Of a stretch of DNA of 64,000 bases, positions 40,053 to 49,683 are shown piece after piece. Source of the DNA: Limnohabitans planktonicus II-D5. Lineage in GTDB: Bacteria; Pseudomonadota; Gammaproteobacteria; Burkholderiales; Burkholderiaceae_C. The position numbers and the translations under genes were made by a program. Every line of letters begins with the position of its first letter. Positions within the stretch are counted from its first letter, which is position 1. The stretch spans positions 62,001 to 126,000 of the forward strand of contig NZ_LFYT02000009.1 of NCBI RefSeq assembly GCF_001270065.2, written 5' to 3'. Below the pieces are notes generated by a model. It saw only the letters and a list, made by a program, of their open reading frames with translations. It searched no databases and was not told where the DNA came from.

Positions 40053-40831
40053 GGATTGGCTGCGGCGCGGGTGGCAGCAAGAGCTTGGGCCTGGGCCTTC
40101 AGGGCTTCGCGCTCGGCGGTGGTGTTGGCCACTTTGTCGCGGATGTACAGCGGCATGGCCTGATCGGCAGGCACGGCCAGCCCCTGCGCCCACAAGGCGG
40201 GCGCCAATCGCAACAAGGCCGCAGCGGTGGGCAAGGCCACGCAATGCGGCCCTTGCGGCAGGCGTTCCCCATAAGCGGCAAACGCATTGCCTGCCAACAA
40301 AACAGGCTTGTCCTGCGGGCTGTGAATTTTTTCGGGGGCGCTGACCTGCAAAGCAGAGACTTCTTGCCAGTTGCCCTGAACTGGCTCGCCCACTTCGGTC
40401 GTGGGCTGCCAACGGTAGGCCGCGCTGTAGACCTCATCCATGCGCGCATCGAGCAAGGCCAGCACCGTCAGCGGCGCATCGCTCTGAATATGCCCGGCCT
40501 GGCATTGCTCGAACCGGGCGTCTTCGGCCACGGCCAGCAAGGTGTCCACTGGCAGCACCGGAATGTCGGCACCAAAAGCCAAGCCTTGCGCCACCGCGCA
40601 AGCCGTGCGCAAACCTGTAAATGAACCCGGACCCCGGCCAAACACCACGGCGTCCAGTTGCGGCAAGGTCAAACCCGCCTCGGCCAGCATGGCCAGCACC
40701 GCAGGAATCAGGCCGCTGGACGCCTGTGCGCCACCGGGCAAGGTTTGCGTCCAGAGCCGATCGCCTCGGGCCACGCCCAAAGACAGCACATCGGTGCTGG
40801 TGTCAAAGGCCAGCCAGTTGTGCGCTCTCAT
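40049..40831 (-). CDS. tsaB: tRNA t6A-modification protein TsaB
   Basis: A 260-residue protein of the ASKHA fold: LAFDTSTDVLSLGV, then GRGPGSFTGLRTACAVAQGLA, the TsaB signature. It works with TsaD, TsaE and TsaC to make N6-threonylcarbamoyladenosine in tRNAs; tsaC is also in this window at 45952. Four-base overlaps link it to the EamA gene before it and rimI after it, so the three form one transcription unit. Confidence 0.95.
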   Translation of the reverse strand: MRAHNWLAFDTSTDVLSLGVARGDRLWTQTLPGGAQASSGLIPAVLAMLAEAGLTLPQLDAVVFGRGPGSFTGLRTACAVAQGLAFGADIPVLPVDTLLAVAEDARFEQCQAGHIQSDAPLTVLALLDARMDEVYSAAYRWQPTTEVGEPVQGNWQEVSALQVSAPEKIHSPQDKPVLLAGNAFAAYGERLPQGPHCVALPTAAALLRLAPALWAQGLAVPADQAMPLYIRDKVANTTAEREALKAQAQALAATRAAANP

Positions 40832-41787
40832 GGCTTGGCCCCCCCAGCTGGCTTGGCTTGGCGCACACCAAACAAGATGCCGCCAGTCACCAGCGCCAGC
40901 CCGGCCAGCAAGTTCCAATGCATGGGCTCGCCCAACAACCAGACCGCGCCCATGGCCGACAGACCCGGCACCAGGGCGGTGATCATGGTCGAGCGCACGG
41001 GCCCGAAGTGGCGCACCATCTGCGTGAAGGTGATGCCAGAAATCACCACCGAGCCGCCGCCCTGGAAAGCGGCCTGAAACAGAAACTCGGTCCACGGGGC
41101 CTGATGTAGATGTGTGGGCAAGACACCCCCGGTAATCAAGGCCAGATAAAGCGGCACAAAGCCCACGAAGGCAAACGCCGTGATCGCCATGGTGGCACGC
41201 ACTGCGTCCAGGCCGTAACGGCGCACGGTGACGCTGTAACCCGACCAACACAAGGCCGCCGTCATGAAGAGCAGATCGCCCTTCCAGACCTCGCCGCCCT
41301 CAAAGGCCTTGAGCAGGCTGACCCCACCCACCAGCAAATCGCCCAGCACAATGAGCCCCAGGCCCACGGCGCGCGAAGATGACACTTTTTCACGCAGCAC
41401 CAGCCAGGCCAGCAAAGTCGTCCACAGCGGCAAGCTGCCCGGCATCAAGACAGAAGCATGGGCTGCTGGCGCAAAAAAGAAGCCGCTGTAGGCCAGCACC
41501 GCATACAGCAATCCCCCCAGCAACCCGGCTTGCACCGTGGGCGCCAGCGGCAAGGGCGACAGCCCCAAAAGCGAGCCGACCTTCTCGCCCCGCTGACGGG
41601 CAGGCCGCATCAGCCACCAGGCCCAGGGCAAAAGCACACAGCTGGCCCCCAGAATGCGGGCCAGCGCAATGTCCAGAGGAAGCAGCCCCCGCGAAGCCGA
41701 GGCGCGGGCAATGACAATGAAGCCGGTCCAGATGAGCACCGTGATGACCGCCGAGACCAAGCCCACGGTTTTTGAAGAAAATCGCAT
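40828..41787 (-). CDS. EamA-family (DMT) transporter
   Basis: A 319-residue inner-membrane protein with about ten helices and two EamA repeats (about 8–145 and 160–305; motifs IWTGFIVIARASAS, SVLMPGSLPLWTTLLAW, and ALVPGLSAMGAVWLLGE). Relatives export amino acids or metabolites; substrate unknown. The ATG at 41787 starts MRFSSKTVGL. It overlaps tsaB by 4 bp. A REP block lies upstream, between it and dacB on the other strand. Confidence 0.85.
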   Translation of the reverse strand: MRFSSKTVGLVSAVITVLIWTGFIVIARASASRGLLPLDIALARILGASCVLLPWAWWLMRPARQRGEKVGSLLGLSPLPLAPTVQAGLLGGLLYAVLAYSGFFFAPAAHASVLMPGSLPLWTTLLAWLVLREKVSSSRAVGLGLIVLGDLLVGGVSLLKAFEGGEVWKGDLLFMTAALCWSGYSVTVRRYGLDAVRATMAITAFAFVGFVPLYLALITGGVLPTHLHQAPWTEFLFQAAFQGGGSVVISGITFTQMVRHFGPVRSTMITALVPGLSAMGAVWLLGEPMHWNLLAGLALVTGGILFGVRQAKPAGGAKP

Positions 41788-41831
41788 GGGCGCAATGATA
41801 CGTGGCTGGCCTGCCGCCCCATCGACCATAC

Positions 41832-42074
41832 GTCGGACTCTTCGAGTGCCGACCTACAAGTCCTTGCCGTAGGTCGGCGGTCGAAGACCCCGACATGGGT
41901 CCTGCGCCGAAGCGGCCAAACCTCGGACTCTTCGAGTGCCGATCCACAAGTCCTTACCGTAGGTCGGCGGTCGAAGACCCCGACATGGGTCCTGCGCCGA
42001 AGCGGCCAAACGTCGGACTCTTCGAGTGCCGATCTACAAGTCCTTACCGTAGGTCGGCACTCGAAGACCCCGAC
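41832..42074. repeat. REP array, 90-bp period, three units
   Basis: Inverted arms start at 41832 and forward arms at 41869, 41959 and 42049. Pairs are only about 11 bp apart, so each can form a long hairpin. It fills most of the gap between the divergent EamA and dacB genes. Confidence 0.9.
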
Positions 42075-42125
42075 ATGGGTCCTGCGCCGAAGCCCATATC
42101 TCCCGCAGACCGCTAGACTTGGGCG

Positions 42126-43742
42126 ATGTTGTTTTGTCTCTCCGCTCACCACCCCCACGCACGCAAGCCAACACCCGGGCGCTGCTGGCAACCTGTGCGC
42201 GCTGCGTGGCTGGCCTTGGGGCTGAGCTTGTGCGCGCTTTGGACGCATGCTGCACAGGAAACGTCACCCATCCCAAGCCGCACACATCGCACGGCAGCGC
42301 CCCACCACCTGCCCCCGGCCGTTTTGCAGGCACTGCGCCAGGCTCAGGTGCCGCCTTCGGCCATCAGCGTGCAAGTCAGCCCCATCTCTGCCCCCAGCAT
42401 GGTTGCTGTTTCGGCTCCTGGCCCCACCCCGGACTTGCCCCGCTTGGCCCACCGCGCTGCTGAGACCATGAACCCGGCATCGGTCATGAAGCTGATCACC
42501 ACCTATGCCGGTTTGTCGCTGCTGGGGCCTCAATACGTCTGGCGCAACCGCGTTTATACCGACGGGCCGGTGCAAGCCGGTGTGTTGCACGGCAACCTGA
42601 TCTTGCGCGGCAGTGGCGACCCCAAACTGGTGGTCGAGCGCTTGCAGGACTGGATGGCCCAGATCAACGCAGCCGGGGTGCGTGAGGTGCGCGGCGACAT
42701 CCTGCTGGACCGCAGCGTATTTGACGTCAGCCCGCGCAGCGAGCCCTTTGACGACGAGCCGCTGCGCCCCTACAACGTGAGCCCTGATGGCTTGCTGCTG
42801 AATTTCAAGGCCGTGATTTACACCTTCAGCCCGGATGTGGCCGCAGGCCTGGTGCGTGTGCGCTACGAGCCTCCGTTGGCGGGCTTTGAAGTGCCCCAAG
42901 AATTGCCTTTGAGCACAGGCCCTTGCAACGACTGGCGCCGACAGCTGCAGGCCGACTTCAGCCAGTCGCAAGCGGCACGGTTTGCGGGCACTTACGCCGC
43001 CAGCTGCGGCGAGCGGTCCTGGCCCGTGGCTTTTGCAGCGCCCGAAGCCTATGCCCCGCAACTGATCCTCGCCCTGTGGCTGGCCTCTGGTGGGCGCCTG
43101 ACGGGTCAGGTGCGCGATGGCACGGTGCCCGCACGGGCGCGCTTGCTGCTGGAGGCACCCTCACTGCCGCTGACCGAGGTGATGGCCGACATCAACAAGT
43201 TGTCCAACAACGTGATGGCGCAGCAGTTGTTTTTGACGCTTTCGAGCAATCTGGGTGCCCCGGGCCGGTTTGAGGCTTCGCGTTTGCGTGTGCTGCGCTG
43301 GTGGCGATCGGAATTTGCGGGGCTGCCAGAGCCCGTGCTGGACAACGGCTCGGGCCTGTCACGCATCGAGCGGAGCACCGCCCAAGCGCTCACCGCCTTG
43401 CTGCACGCGGCCAGCGCCAGCCCGCATGCCCAGGCGTTTCAAAATTCTCTGGCCATTGCGGGTGTGGATGGCACGGCGGCGCGCTTGCGTGAACGCCAGC
43501 CGAATTCACCCGTGATCGGGCAGGCCTGGCTCAAGACCGGCTCCTTGCGCGATGTGGCCTCGGTGGCCGGTTATGTGCAGGGCCAAAGCGGCCAGCGCTA
43601 CAGCGTAGTCGCCATCATCAACCACCCCAACGCCAACCAGGCCCGCCCGGCGCTGGACGCCCTGCTGGAATGGGCGGTACGTGACACAAACAACCCGGCC
43701 ACCGCTTCCAACGCCTTGCGGCCCGCGAGAATCAAACCATGA
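42126..43742 (+). CDS. dacB: D-alanyl-D-alanine carboxypeptidase/endopeptidase (PBP4)
   Basis: A 538-residue periplasmic penicillin-binding protein of the S13 family that trims peptidoglycan stem peptides. Active-site motifs are SVMK (Ser119, Lys122), SNN in NKLSNNVMAQ and KTG in WLKTGSLRDVA. A basic N-terminus and hydrophobic helix (about 24–43) form the export signal. The ATG at 42126 follows the repeat block by about 50 bp. Its stop overlaps the start of a SemiSWEET gene by 4 bp. Confidence 0.93.
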   Translation: MLFCLSAHHPHARKPTPGRCWQPVRAAWLALGLSLCALWTHAAQETSPIPSRTHRTAAPHHLPPAVLQALRQAQVPPSAISVQVSPISAPSMVAVSAPGPTPDLPRLAHRAAETMNPASVMKLITTYAGLSLLGPQYVWRNRVYTDGPVQAGVLHGNLILRGSGDPKLVVERLQDWMAQINAAGVREVRGDILLDRSVFDVSPRSEPFDDEPLRPYNVSPDGLLLNFKAVIYTFSPDVAAGLVRVRYEPPLAGFEVPQELPLSTGPCNDWRRQLQADFSQSQAARFAGTYAASCGERSWPVAFAAPEAYAPQLILALWLASGGRLTGQVRDGTVPARARLLLEAPSLPLTEVMADINKLSNNVMAQQLFLTLSSNLGAPGRFEASRLRVLRWWRSEFAGLPEPVLDNGSGLSRIERSTAQALTALLHAASASPHAQAFQNSLAIAGVDGTAARLRERQPNSPVIGQAWLKTGSLRDVASVAGYVQGQSGQRYSVVAIINHPNANQARPALDALLEWAVRDTNNPATASNALRPARIKP

Positions 43743-43993
43743 ACCTGATCGACTGGGTCGGCACAGCGGCCGCTATCTTGACCACCGCCAGCTTTGTGCC
43801 GCAGGCTTGGCACACCTTCCGCACCCGTGACGTGAGCGGCATCTCCTTGGGCATGTACAGCTTGTTCACCGTGGGCGTGGCCTTGTGGCTGGTGTACGGC
43901 GTGCTGATGATGGCCTGGCCCATCATCATCGCCAACATCATCACCACCAGCCTGGCGCTGATGATTTGGGTTATGAAAATAAGATTCAAATAG
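43739..43993 (+). CDS. SemiSWEET (MtN3/PQ-loop) small sugar transporter
   Basis: An 84-residue three-helix membrane protein: GTAAAILTTASFVPQAWHTF with the PQ motif, RDVSGISLGMYSLFTVGVALW and YGVLMMAWPIIIANIITTSL. Dimers form a complete facilitative sugar channel. It starts within the dacB stop (ATGA overlap), so translation is coupled, although a functional link to peptidoglycan hydrolysis is not evident. Confidence 0.9.
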   Translation: MNLIDWVGTAAAILTTASFVPQAWHTFRTRDVSGISLGMYSLFTVGVALWLVYGVLMMAWPIIIANIITTSLALMIWVMKIRFK

Positions 43994-44067
43994 TTTTAAT
44001 AGTCAATATACAAAGAGTCTGTCGGTACATATACCAATGCGATAAGCGGCTATTCCTCCTAAGATGT

Positions 44068-44093
44068 CAAAAAAGAACAGTCGTTCTTTTTTG
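44068..44093. terminator. Hairpin with A/T tracts before the GDSL esterase gene
   Basis: Perfect 11-bp stem (CAAAAAAGAAC and its complement) with a 4-base loop, 74 bp past the SemiSWEET stop and 19 bp before the next ATG. The T tract lies in the 3' arm, as in many intrinsic terminators. It may end the dacB unit or act in the leader of the esterase mRNA. Confidence 0.5.
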
Positions 44094-44112
44094 AAACAAC
44101 AGGAGACAAACG

Positions 44113-45189
44113 ATGCGTCAATTCAAGCGATACGGTCTGGCAGCAGGGCTGGCGGCCGTGCTGGCATGGGGGCTGGCGGGCTGCGGCGGTAGCAGCGATG
44201 GGAATCAGCAACTGAGAGTCAGTTATTCATCGCTGGTGACTTTTGGGGACAGCTTGAGTGATGTCGGCACCTACAACGTCGACAAGATCACTGCTTTGGG
44301 CGGTGGCAAGTACACAGTCAATTCTTCCACCTCCAAAAACTGGACCGAACTGCTCGCCACGCAAATGGGCCTGCCCGCGCCATGCGCCGCTCAAACTGGA
44401 TTGGACGGCTCTTACTTTAATGCGCCAGTGGTCAATCACAAGGAGTGCCTCAATTACGCTCAAGGTGGTGCCCGTGTGACCTTTCCCGTTGGCCCGGGCA
44501 ACAAATTAATCCCTGACAACTCTGCACTGGGTCAGTTAACGGTGCCTGTCGTCACCCAAATCAGCAACCATTTGACCAAAGTGGGCGGGACATTTACCGG
44601 TAAAGAACTCGTTACCGTGATGGCGGGGGGCAATGACGTCTTGATGAACCTTGGCGCTGTCGGTGCCTCAGCAATGACCCCCACTGCGGCGGTCACAGCC
44701 ATGGGTGTGGCGGGCGCAGAAATGGCGGGTTACATCAAGGCGCTCATCGTCGGTAAAGGTGCGAAATACGTGGCGGTCCTGAACGTTCCCGACATCAAAA
44801 ACACGCCTTTTGGACAAAAGCAAACCACTGCAACCCAAGGCCTCATTGACATGATGGTGACCACTTTCAATGACCAGCTGAAAGCTGGCCTACAAGGCAC
44901 TTCGGGTGTCGTGCTCATTGATGCTTACACCGCCAGCAAAGACCAGGTCTTGAACCCAGCGCAATACAGCCTGAGCAACGTCAAAGGAACCGCCTGCAAA
45001 TTAAGCGATCCAAACCCTGACCCTCAAGTCAACCCCTTGAACAGCTCTTTGGTGTGCAATGCAGCCAATGTCAATGTGGGTGATGTGTCCCGTTACTTGT
45101 TTGCCGACTCCGTTCACCCCACGCCCTATGGCTATCAATTGATGGCGCAATTGGTGTCCAAAGAACTGGTACTCGCCAAATGGTTTTGA
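44113..45189 (+). CDS. GDSL/SGNH-family lipase-esterase, lipoprotein
   Basis: A 358-residue hydrolase. A lipobox LAGC places the lipid on Cys24. The catalytic Ser47 is in TFGDSLSDVG, the Gly and Asn blocks are in YAQGGARV and MAGGNDVL, and the final Asp–His pair is in DSVHPTPYGYQLM. It probably hydrolyses lipid or polyester at the cell surface or in the periplasm. The ATG has an AGGAG ribosome site. The next gene, an OmpW-like porin, follows after 27 bp and is likely co-transcribed. Confidence 0.88.
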   Translation: MRQFKRYGLAAGLAAVLAWGLAGCGGSSDGNQQLRVSYSSLVTFGDSLSDVGTYNVDKITALGGGKYTVNSSTSKNWTELLATQMGLPAPCAAQTGLDGSYFNAPVVNHKECLNYAQGGARVTFPVGPGNKLIPDNSALGQLTVPVVTQISNHLTKVGGTFTGKELVTVMAGGNDVLMNLGAVGASAMTPTAAVTAMGVAGAEMAGYIKALIVGKGAKYVAVLNVPDIKNTPFGQKQTTATQGLIDMMVTTFNDQLKAGLQGTSGVVLIDAYTASKDQVLNPAQYSLSNVKGTACKLSDPNPDPQVNPLNSSLVCNAANVNVGDVSRYLFADSVHPTPYGYQLMAQLVSKELVLAKWF

Positions 45190-45216
45190 AGCACTGAATA
45201 CCTAGGAGAAACACAC

Positions 45217-45885
45217 ATGAAAAAAACAATCAAGTTCGTGGCCTTGAGCGGAATGTTGATGGCGGGTTCTATCGCAAGTGCTCAATCAGCAGGTACATGG
45301 ATGGGAAGACTCGGGGGCACTCAAATCACGCCACAAGTCCAAAGTGACAACATGACCGCGCCCAGTTTTCCCAACACCAAAACAGATGTGGGGGGTGACA
45401 GTCAACTCGGAGGTGGCATCACTTATATGTACACCGACAACATCTCCATCGACATCCCACTTGCACTGCCTTTCAGTCATAAACTCTATGGCGCTGGCTC
45501 CTTGGCCGGAGCGGGACAAATCGGTTCGGTCAAAGCCTTGCCTTTTACGGTGTTCGGTCAGTACAGGTTCAACAAAGCGAATGCCAGCTTCAGGCCTTAC
45601 TTGGGCTTGGGTCTGACCTATGCATACTTTTTTGATGAAAAAGGCAGTGGAGTCCTCACCGCGATGACCAATCCTGGCGGCTCGGCCACCAAACTGAGCA
45701 TCCAGTCCAAACTGGCAGTGACACCCCAGGTGGGCTTCAGTGTTGCCTTGAACGAAAAATGGCTGCTGGATGCGTCCTTCAGCAAGACTTACCTGAAAAC
45801 GCGTACATCGCTGTCAACAGGGCAAACCATCGATACAACACTCAACCCGGACACGATCAGTCTGGGCATTGGCATGAAGTTCTGA
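45217..45885 (+). CDS. OmpW-family outer membrane protein
   Basis: A 222-residue eight-stranded barrel of the OmpW family, which forms a small hydrophobic channel. A signal peptide (1–22) ends SIASA; then GTWMGRLGGTQITPQ, YMYTDNISIDIPLALPFSH, and the closing LNPDTISLGIGMKF with terminal Phe. It follows the esterase gene closely, hinting that esterase products may pass through it (inference). A strong bidirectional terminator follows. Confidence 0.88.
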   Translation: MKKTIKFVALSGMLMAGSIASAQSAGTWMGRLGGTQITPQVQSDNMTAPSFPNTKTDVGGDSQLGGGITYMYTDNISIDIPLALPFSHKLYGAGSLAGAGQIGSVKALPFTVFGQYRFNKANASFRPYLGLGLTYAYFFDEKGSGVLTAMTNPGGSATKLSIQSKLAVTPQVGFSVALNEKWLLDASFSKTYLKTRTSLSTGQTIDTTLNPDTISLGIGMKF

Positions 45886-45899
45886 TGTCTGCGTGAAAA

Positions 45900-45932
45900 G
45901 TCAAAACGCCCGCTGCAAGCGGGCGTTTTGAC
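45900..45932. terminator. Bidirectional terminator between ompW-like gene and tsaC
   Basis: A perfect 15-bp stem (GTCAAAACGCCCGCT and complement) with a 3-base loop; A and T tracts flank a GC core on both strands. It lies between convergent stop codons, 15 bp after one and 19 bp before the other. Confidence 0.9.
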
Positions 45933-45951
45933 TAGAGATGCGGCCTCCCAG

Positions 45952-46950
45952 TCAGGCCGCTGCTCTTTTAAGACGGTCAAGCACGCCTTCCCACTCGGGC
46001 GTGTCGGGCGGCAGCTGAACCCAAATTTGTGTCACGCCACGCACATCCAGATCGCGCAGCACACTGAACAAATCATGCGCGGCCTGTTCGGCGCTTGTGG
46101 ACTGTGCGCGCCAAACAACGCCTGCGCCTGCGCCTGCGCCTGCGCCAGCGTCAGGGCGCTGGGCCGACCACACACCCAGGTTGTTGGCATGCGGGCCGAG
46201 GGCCTGGAGTTTGGCGTCGATGTCTTGCGCCGACATCAAGCGCACCTTGGCACGCGGCGCGTAGTGCGATTCGAGCGTGCCCGAGGCGCGTGGTGCGGCT
46301 TGGGTCAGCGCATCCTTGTCCAGAACGGTGCGGCCGCAAGCCGCTTCAATCTGCAGGCGGGTGATGTGCCCGGGGCGCAGCAGCACCGGCTCGCCGCGTG
46401 TGCAGTCGATGATGGTGGACTCAATGCCCACCGCACACTCGCCACCGTCCAGAATCAGCAAGTCTTGGCCCAGTTCGGACTGCACATGCGCGGCCGTGGT
46501 CGGGCTCACGCGACCAAAGCGGTTGGCGCTGGGTGCTGACACGCCTTGCACTCCCAAGGCCGCACAGGCTTGCAACAGTTGCTGGGATACCGGGTGCGAC
46601 GGGCAGCGCAAACCAATCGAGTCTTGCCCACCCGCGGAGGCCATAGCCACGCCGCTTTGGCGCGGCAAGATCAAGGTCAAGGGGCCGGGCCAAAAAGCAT
46701 CGATCAAGGCTTGCGCAAATTCGGGCACCTGCGCGGCAAAGATCGGCACCTGTGCGGCGCTGGCCACATGCACGATCAGAGGGTGATCGGCCGGACGGCC
46801 CTTGGCCACAAAAATCTGGGCCACGGCCGCATCGTCGGTCGCATTGGCAGCCAAGCCGTAAACCGTCTCGGTCGGAATGCCCACCAATTGGCCGTCACGC
46901 AGGGCGCGTGCTGCCTGCGCAATAGCGCGTTCGTCTGCCGCAATGATCAT
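45952..46950 (-). CDS. tsaC: Threonylcarbamoyl-AMP synthase (long Sua5-type)
   Basis: A 332-residue enzyme that makes threonylcarbamoyl-AMP from threonine, bicarbonate and ATP for tRNA t6A. The YrdC domain covers about 1–205 (GIPTETVYGLAANA, KGRPADHPLIVH, SAPSANRFGRVSPT); a C-terminal Sua5 domain follows. Between them a hexanucleotide run near 46119–46150 encodes an Ala-Gly repeat (AGAGAGAGAG) that could vary in length without shifting frame. The ATG at 46950 is used. It is 7 bp after purK, in the purE–purK–tsaC unit. Confidence 0.92.
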   Translation of the reverse strand: MIIAADERAIAQAARALRDGQLVGIPTETVYGLAANATDDAAVAQIFVAKGRPADHPLIVHVASAAQVPIFAAQVPEFAQALIDAFWPGPLTLILPRQSGVAMASAGGQDSIGLRCPSHPVSQQLLQACAALGVQGVSAPSANRFGRVSPTTAAHVQSELGQDLLILDGGECAVGIESTIIDCTRGEPVLLRPGHITRLQIEAACGRTVLDKDALTQAAPRASGTLESHYAPRAKVRLMSAQDIDAKLQALGPHANNLGVWSAQRPDAGAGAGAGAGVVWRAQSTSAEQAAHDLFSVLRDLDVRGVTQIWVQLPPDTPEWEGVLDRLKRAAA

Positions 46951-46957
46951 GGCAAGC

Positions 46958-48151
46958 TCAAAACGCTTCAATGCCGAGCAGCGCCGCCGCTTGCAAGGCC
47001 GTGGCGCGAACGGCCTCAGGTGTGGCACCGGTGATGTTCAGGTGCCCCATCTTGCGACCGGGCCTGGCCGACAACTTGCCATACAGGTGCAAATGGGTGC
47101 CGGGCAAGGCCAGCACCTCGTCCCAAGCGGGCGTGCCACTTTCTGGCCACAAGTCACCCAGCAGGTTGAGCATGATGGCCGGGGAATGCTGGCGTGGCTG
47201 CGTGAGCGGCAAACCCGCCAGCGTGCGCACCTGCAGCTCAAACTGCGACTGGTCGCAGGCGTTCAGGGTGTAGTGGCCGCTGTTGTGTGGGCGCGGCGCC
47301 ATCTCGTTGACAACCAGCTGACCGCCTTCGAGGATGAAGAACTCCACACACAGCACGCCCACGTAATGCAGGCCTTCGGCAATGGCACGGGTGGCGGCCA
47401 CGGCCTGCGCGGCCAGGTCGGCGGGCACCGCGCCTTCGTACACGCTGGTCACGGCCAAAATGCCTTCGCGGTGCAGGTTCAGCTGCACCGGGAAATTCAC
47501 CATCTGCCCATCGGCTCCACGCGCCACGATGACCGAGCATTCGGCTTGGAGGGGCAGCATTTTTTCAAGCACGCAGGGCACGTTCTTAAGCTGGTCCCAG
47601 GCGGCGCTCAATTCTTCACGGGTCTTGACGCGGATCTGGCCTTTGCCGTCGTAGCCCATGCGGGCGGTCTTGAGGATGCAGGGAAAGAGCTCGTCGCTTA
47701 CGGCGGCCAATTGCTCGGGCTTGGCAATCACCGCATGCGGTGCCACCGGCACGCCGCAGCCCACAAAGTGGGCTTTTTCGGCCGCGCGGTCTTGCGCAAT
47801 GGCCACGGCATCGGCACCCGGGGCCACTGGGCGGTGCGCGCCCAGCGTGACCAGAGCGGGTGCGGGCACGTTTTCAAATTCGGTGGTGATGGCGGCGCAG
47901 CGCTGCATCAGCTGGGCCAGGCCTTGCTCGTCCAGGTAATCGGTCTGGATGTGGTGGTGGCTCACCAGCCCGGCCGGGCTGGCGGTGTCGGGGTCGAGCA
48001 CGGCGGTGAAATAACCCATGGACTGCGCTGCGTGCACGAACATGCGGCCAAGCTGGCCGCCGCCCATCACACCCAAGGTGGCGGGTTGGCCGTTGACGAC
48101 TGCGCCAGGCAGCATCACTTTGTGAAGCTTTTTGTTCAGGGGCTTGTTCAT
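46958..48151 (-). CDS. purK: N5-carboxyaminoimidazole ribonucleotide synthase
   Basis: A 397-residue ATP-grasp enzyme that carboxylates AIR to N5-CAIR in purine synthesis. Motifs are [45 protein letters not shown] and [16 protein letters not shown]. It overlaps purE by 4 bp, so the substrate-passing pair is co-translated. Confidence 0.96.
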   Translation of the reverse strand: MNKPLNKKLHKVMLPGAVVNGQPATLGVMGGGQLGRMFVHAAQSMGYFTAVLDPDTASPAGLVSHHHIQTDYLDEQGLAQLMQRCAAITTEFENVPAPALVTLGAHRPVAPGADAVAIAQDRAAEKAHFVGCGVPVAPHAVIAKPEQLAAVSDELFPCILKTARMGYDGKGQIRVKTREELSAAWDQLKNVPCVLEKMLPLQAECSVIVARGADGQMVNFPVQLNLHREGILAVTSVYEGAVPADLAAQAVAATRAIAEGLHYVGVLCVEFFILEGGQLVVNEMAPRPHNSGHYTLNACDQSQFELQVRTLAGLPLTQPRQHSPAIMLNLLGDLWPESGTPAWDEVLALPGTHLHLYGKLSARPGRKMGHLNITGATPEAVRATALQAAALLGIEAF

Positions 48152-48648
48152 GCGGCACCTACCGGGGGCAAGGTCATGGCGCGGGCCATGGCGGTTTGCT
48201 CGGCGCGAAAAGCTTCGAGCTTTTGACGCAGAGCAGGGTCGTTGTTGGCCAACATGGCCACGGCAAACAGAGCGGCATTGGCCGCACCGGCTGCGCCAAT
48301 GGCAAAGGTGGCCACCGGCACGCCCTTGGGCATTTGCACAATGCTGTGCAGCGAATCCACCCCGGACAAGGCCTTGGTCTGCACCGGCACGCCCAGCACG
48401 GGCACCACGGTTTTGGCCGCGATCATGCCGGGCAAATGGGCCGCGCCGCCAGCGCCGGCGATGATGGCTTGCAAGCCCCGCGCTGCGGCAGTCTGTGCGT
48501 AATCAAACATGTCATCCGGCATTCGGTGGGCCGAAACCACGCGTGCGTCGTGAGGGATGCCAAACTGTTGGAGAATCTGGACTGCGTGCTGCATGGTGTC
48601 CCAGTCGGAGCTGGAACCCATGACGACGCCGATGAGCGCTTGAGTCAT
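48148..48648 (-). CDS. purE: N5-carboxyaminoimidazole ribonucleotide mutase
   Basis: A 166-residue class I PurE that moves the carboxyl group of N5-CAIR to make CAIR. Clear motifs: [44 protein letters not shown]. The ATG at 48648 is used; longer frames upstream are the antisense of cnoX. First gene of purE–purK–tsaC, 81 bp from the divergent thioredoxin-like gene. Confidence 0.96.
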   Translation of the reverse strand: MTQALIGVVMGSSSDWDTMQHAVQILQQFGIPHDARVVSAHRMPDDMFDYAQTAAARGLQAIIAGAGGAAHLPGMIAAKTVVPVLGVPVQTKALSGVDSLHSIVQMPKGVPVATFAIGAAGAANAALFAVAMLANNDPALRQKLEAFRAEQTAMARAMTLPPVGAA

Positions 48649-48729
48649 TGGGTGCTTTTCGTGATCAATCTTGAATTTTAAGGTTTCACCCCGCGTGGAT
48701 TTGAAACACAACCCGGAACACTGCCCGCC

Positions 48730-49683
48730 ATGATGGACGTCACGATACAAAATTTTGAAGCCGAGGTGATTGAAACCTCCATGAACACGCCCGTGCTGCT
48801 GGATTTTTGGGCCCCTTGGTGCGGCCCCTGCAAATCGCTGGGGCCCATCCTGGAGCGGGTTGAAACCGCCTATGAAGGTCGCTTCAAACTGGTCAAGATC
48901 AACTCCGACGAAGAACAGCAACTGGCCCAGGCCTTTGGCATCAAAAGCATCCCGACTTGCGTGCTGCTGATAAACGGCCAACCCGTCGACGGGTTCATGG
49001 GTGCCTTGCCCGAGGGACATGTCAAGCAGTTCCTGGACAAACACCTGCCCGCCGAAGGCGAGCTGCAAGCCCAAGCCGCAGCGCAAGAAGCCCACCAGCA
49101 CCTGGAAGCAGGCGATGCACTCAGCCCACGCGCCGCCCTTGAGCAAGGCCTGGCCACCGACCCTGGCAACGACGATGCCCGCTTTGACTTGGTGAAACTG
49201 CTGATCGGCGAAGGCGAACTGGCCGAAGCTGCCGCCTTGCTGGCCCCGGCCATGTCCCGCATCCCGGTGCCGCTGCGCTTTGAGGCGCAAACCCAATGGC
49301 TCAACGCCCTGGAATTTGTGACCACCGACCCCCGCGGTCAGTGGGACCTGGACCAGTTTGACGCCTTGATCGGCCAAAACAAACGTGATTTTGAAAGCCG
49401 CTTTGCCAAAAGCCGCCTCTTGATCGCCGTGGGCCAATGGGAAGCGGCCATGGACGAATTGCTCGAAATCATCATGCGCGACAAGAAGTGGGACAACGAA
49501 GCCCCACGCAAAACCTTTGTCGCCCTGCTGGAGCTGATGACCCCGCCCAAGCCCAAAACGCAAGACGCCACGGGCAAGTCAGCCGGCGGCATCGAGCTGA
49601 TGGGCAAAGCCGCCGTGACCGAAGACCCGCTGCTGGCCATGATTTCGAGCTACCGGCGCAAGTTGAGCATGGCGCTGAACTGA
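48730..49683 (+). CDS. cnoX: Thioredoxin-fold TPR chaperone/holdase (CnoX/YbbN family)
   Basis: A 317-residue cytoplasmic protein. An N-terminal thioredoxin domain (1–108) has an intact redox pair, Cys31 and Cys34 in [12 protein letters not shown]. coli CnoX lacks the first Cys, so this version may be redox-active. A C-terminal TPR region follows (about 115–280; [40 protein letters not shown]). Relatives protect proteins from oxidation and hand them to GroEL. Start ATG at 48730 with a second ATG directly after. It is divergent from purE. Confidence 0.88.
   Translation: MMDVTIQNFEAEVIETSMNTPVLLDFWAPWCGPCKSLGPILERVETAYEGRFKLVKINSDEEQQLAQAFGIKSIPTCVLLINGQPVDGFMGALPEGHVKQFLDKHLPAEGELQAQAAAQEAHQHLEAGDALSPRAALEQGLATDPGNDDARFDLVKLLIGEGELAEAAALLAPAMSRIPVPLRFEAQTQWLNALEFVTTDPRGQWDLDQFDALIGQNKRDFESRFAKSRLLIAVGQWEAAMDELLEIIMRDKKWDNEAPRKTFVALLELMTPPKPKTQDATGKSAGGIELMGKAAVTEDPLLAMISSYRRKLSMALN

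Noticed and set aside
48148-49563. A much longer version of purE (471 codons)
   Set aside because: The extra N-terminal part is antisense to the thioredoxin-like gene. PurE family length and the [15 protein letters not shown] start place the ATG at 48648.
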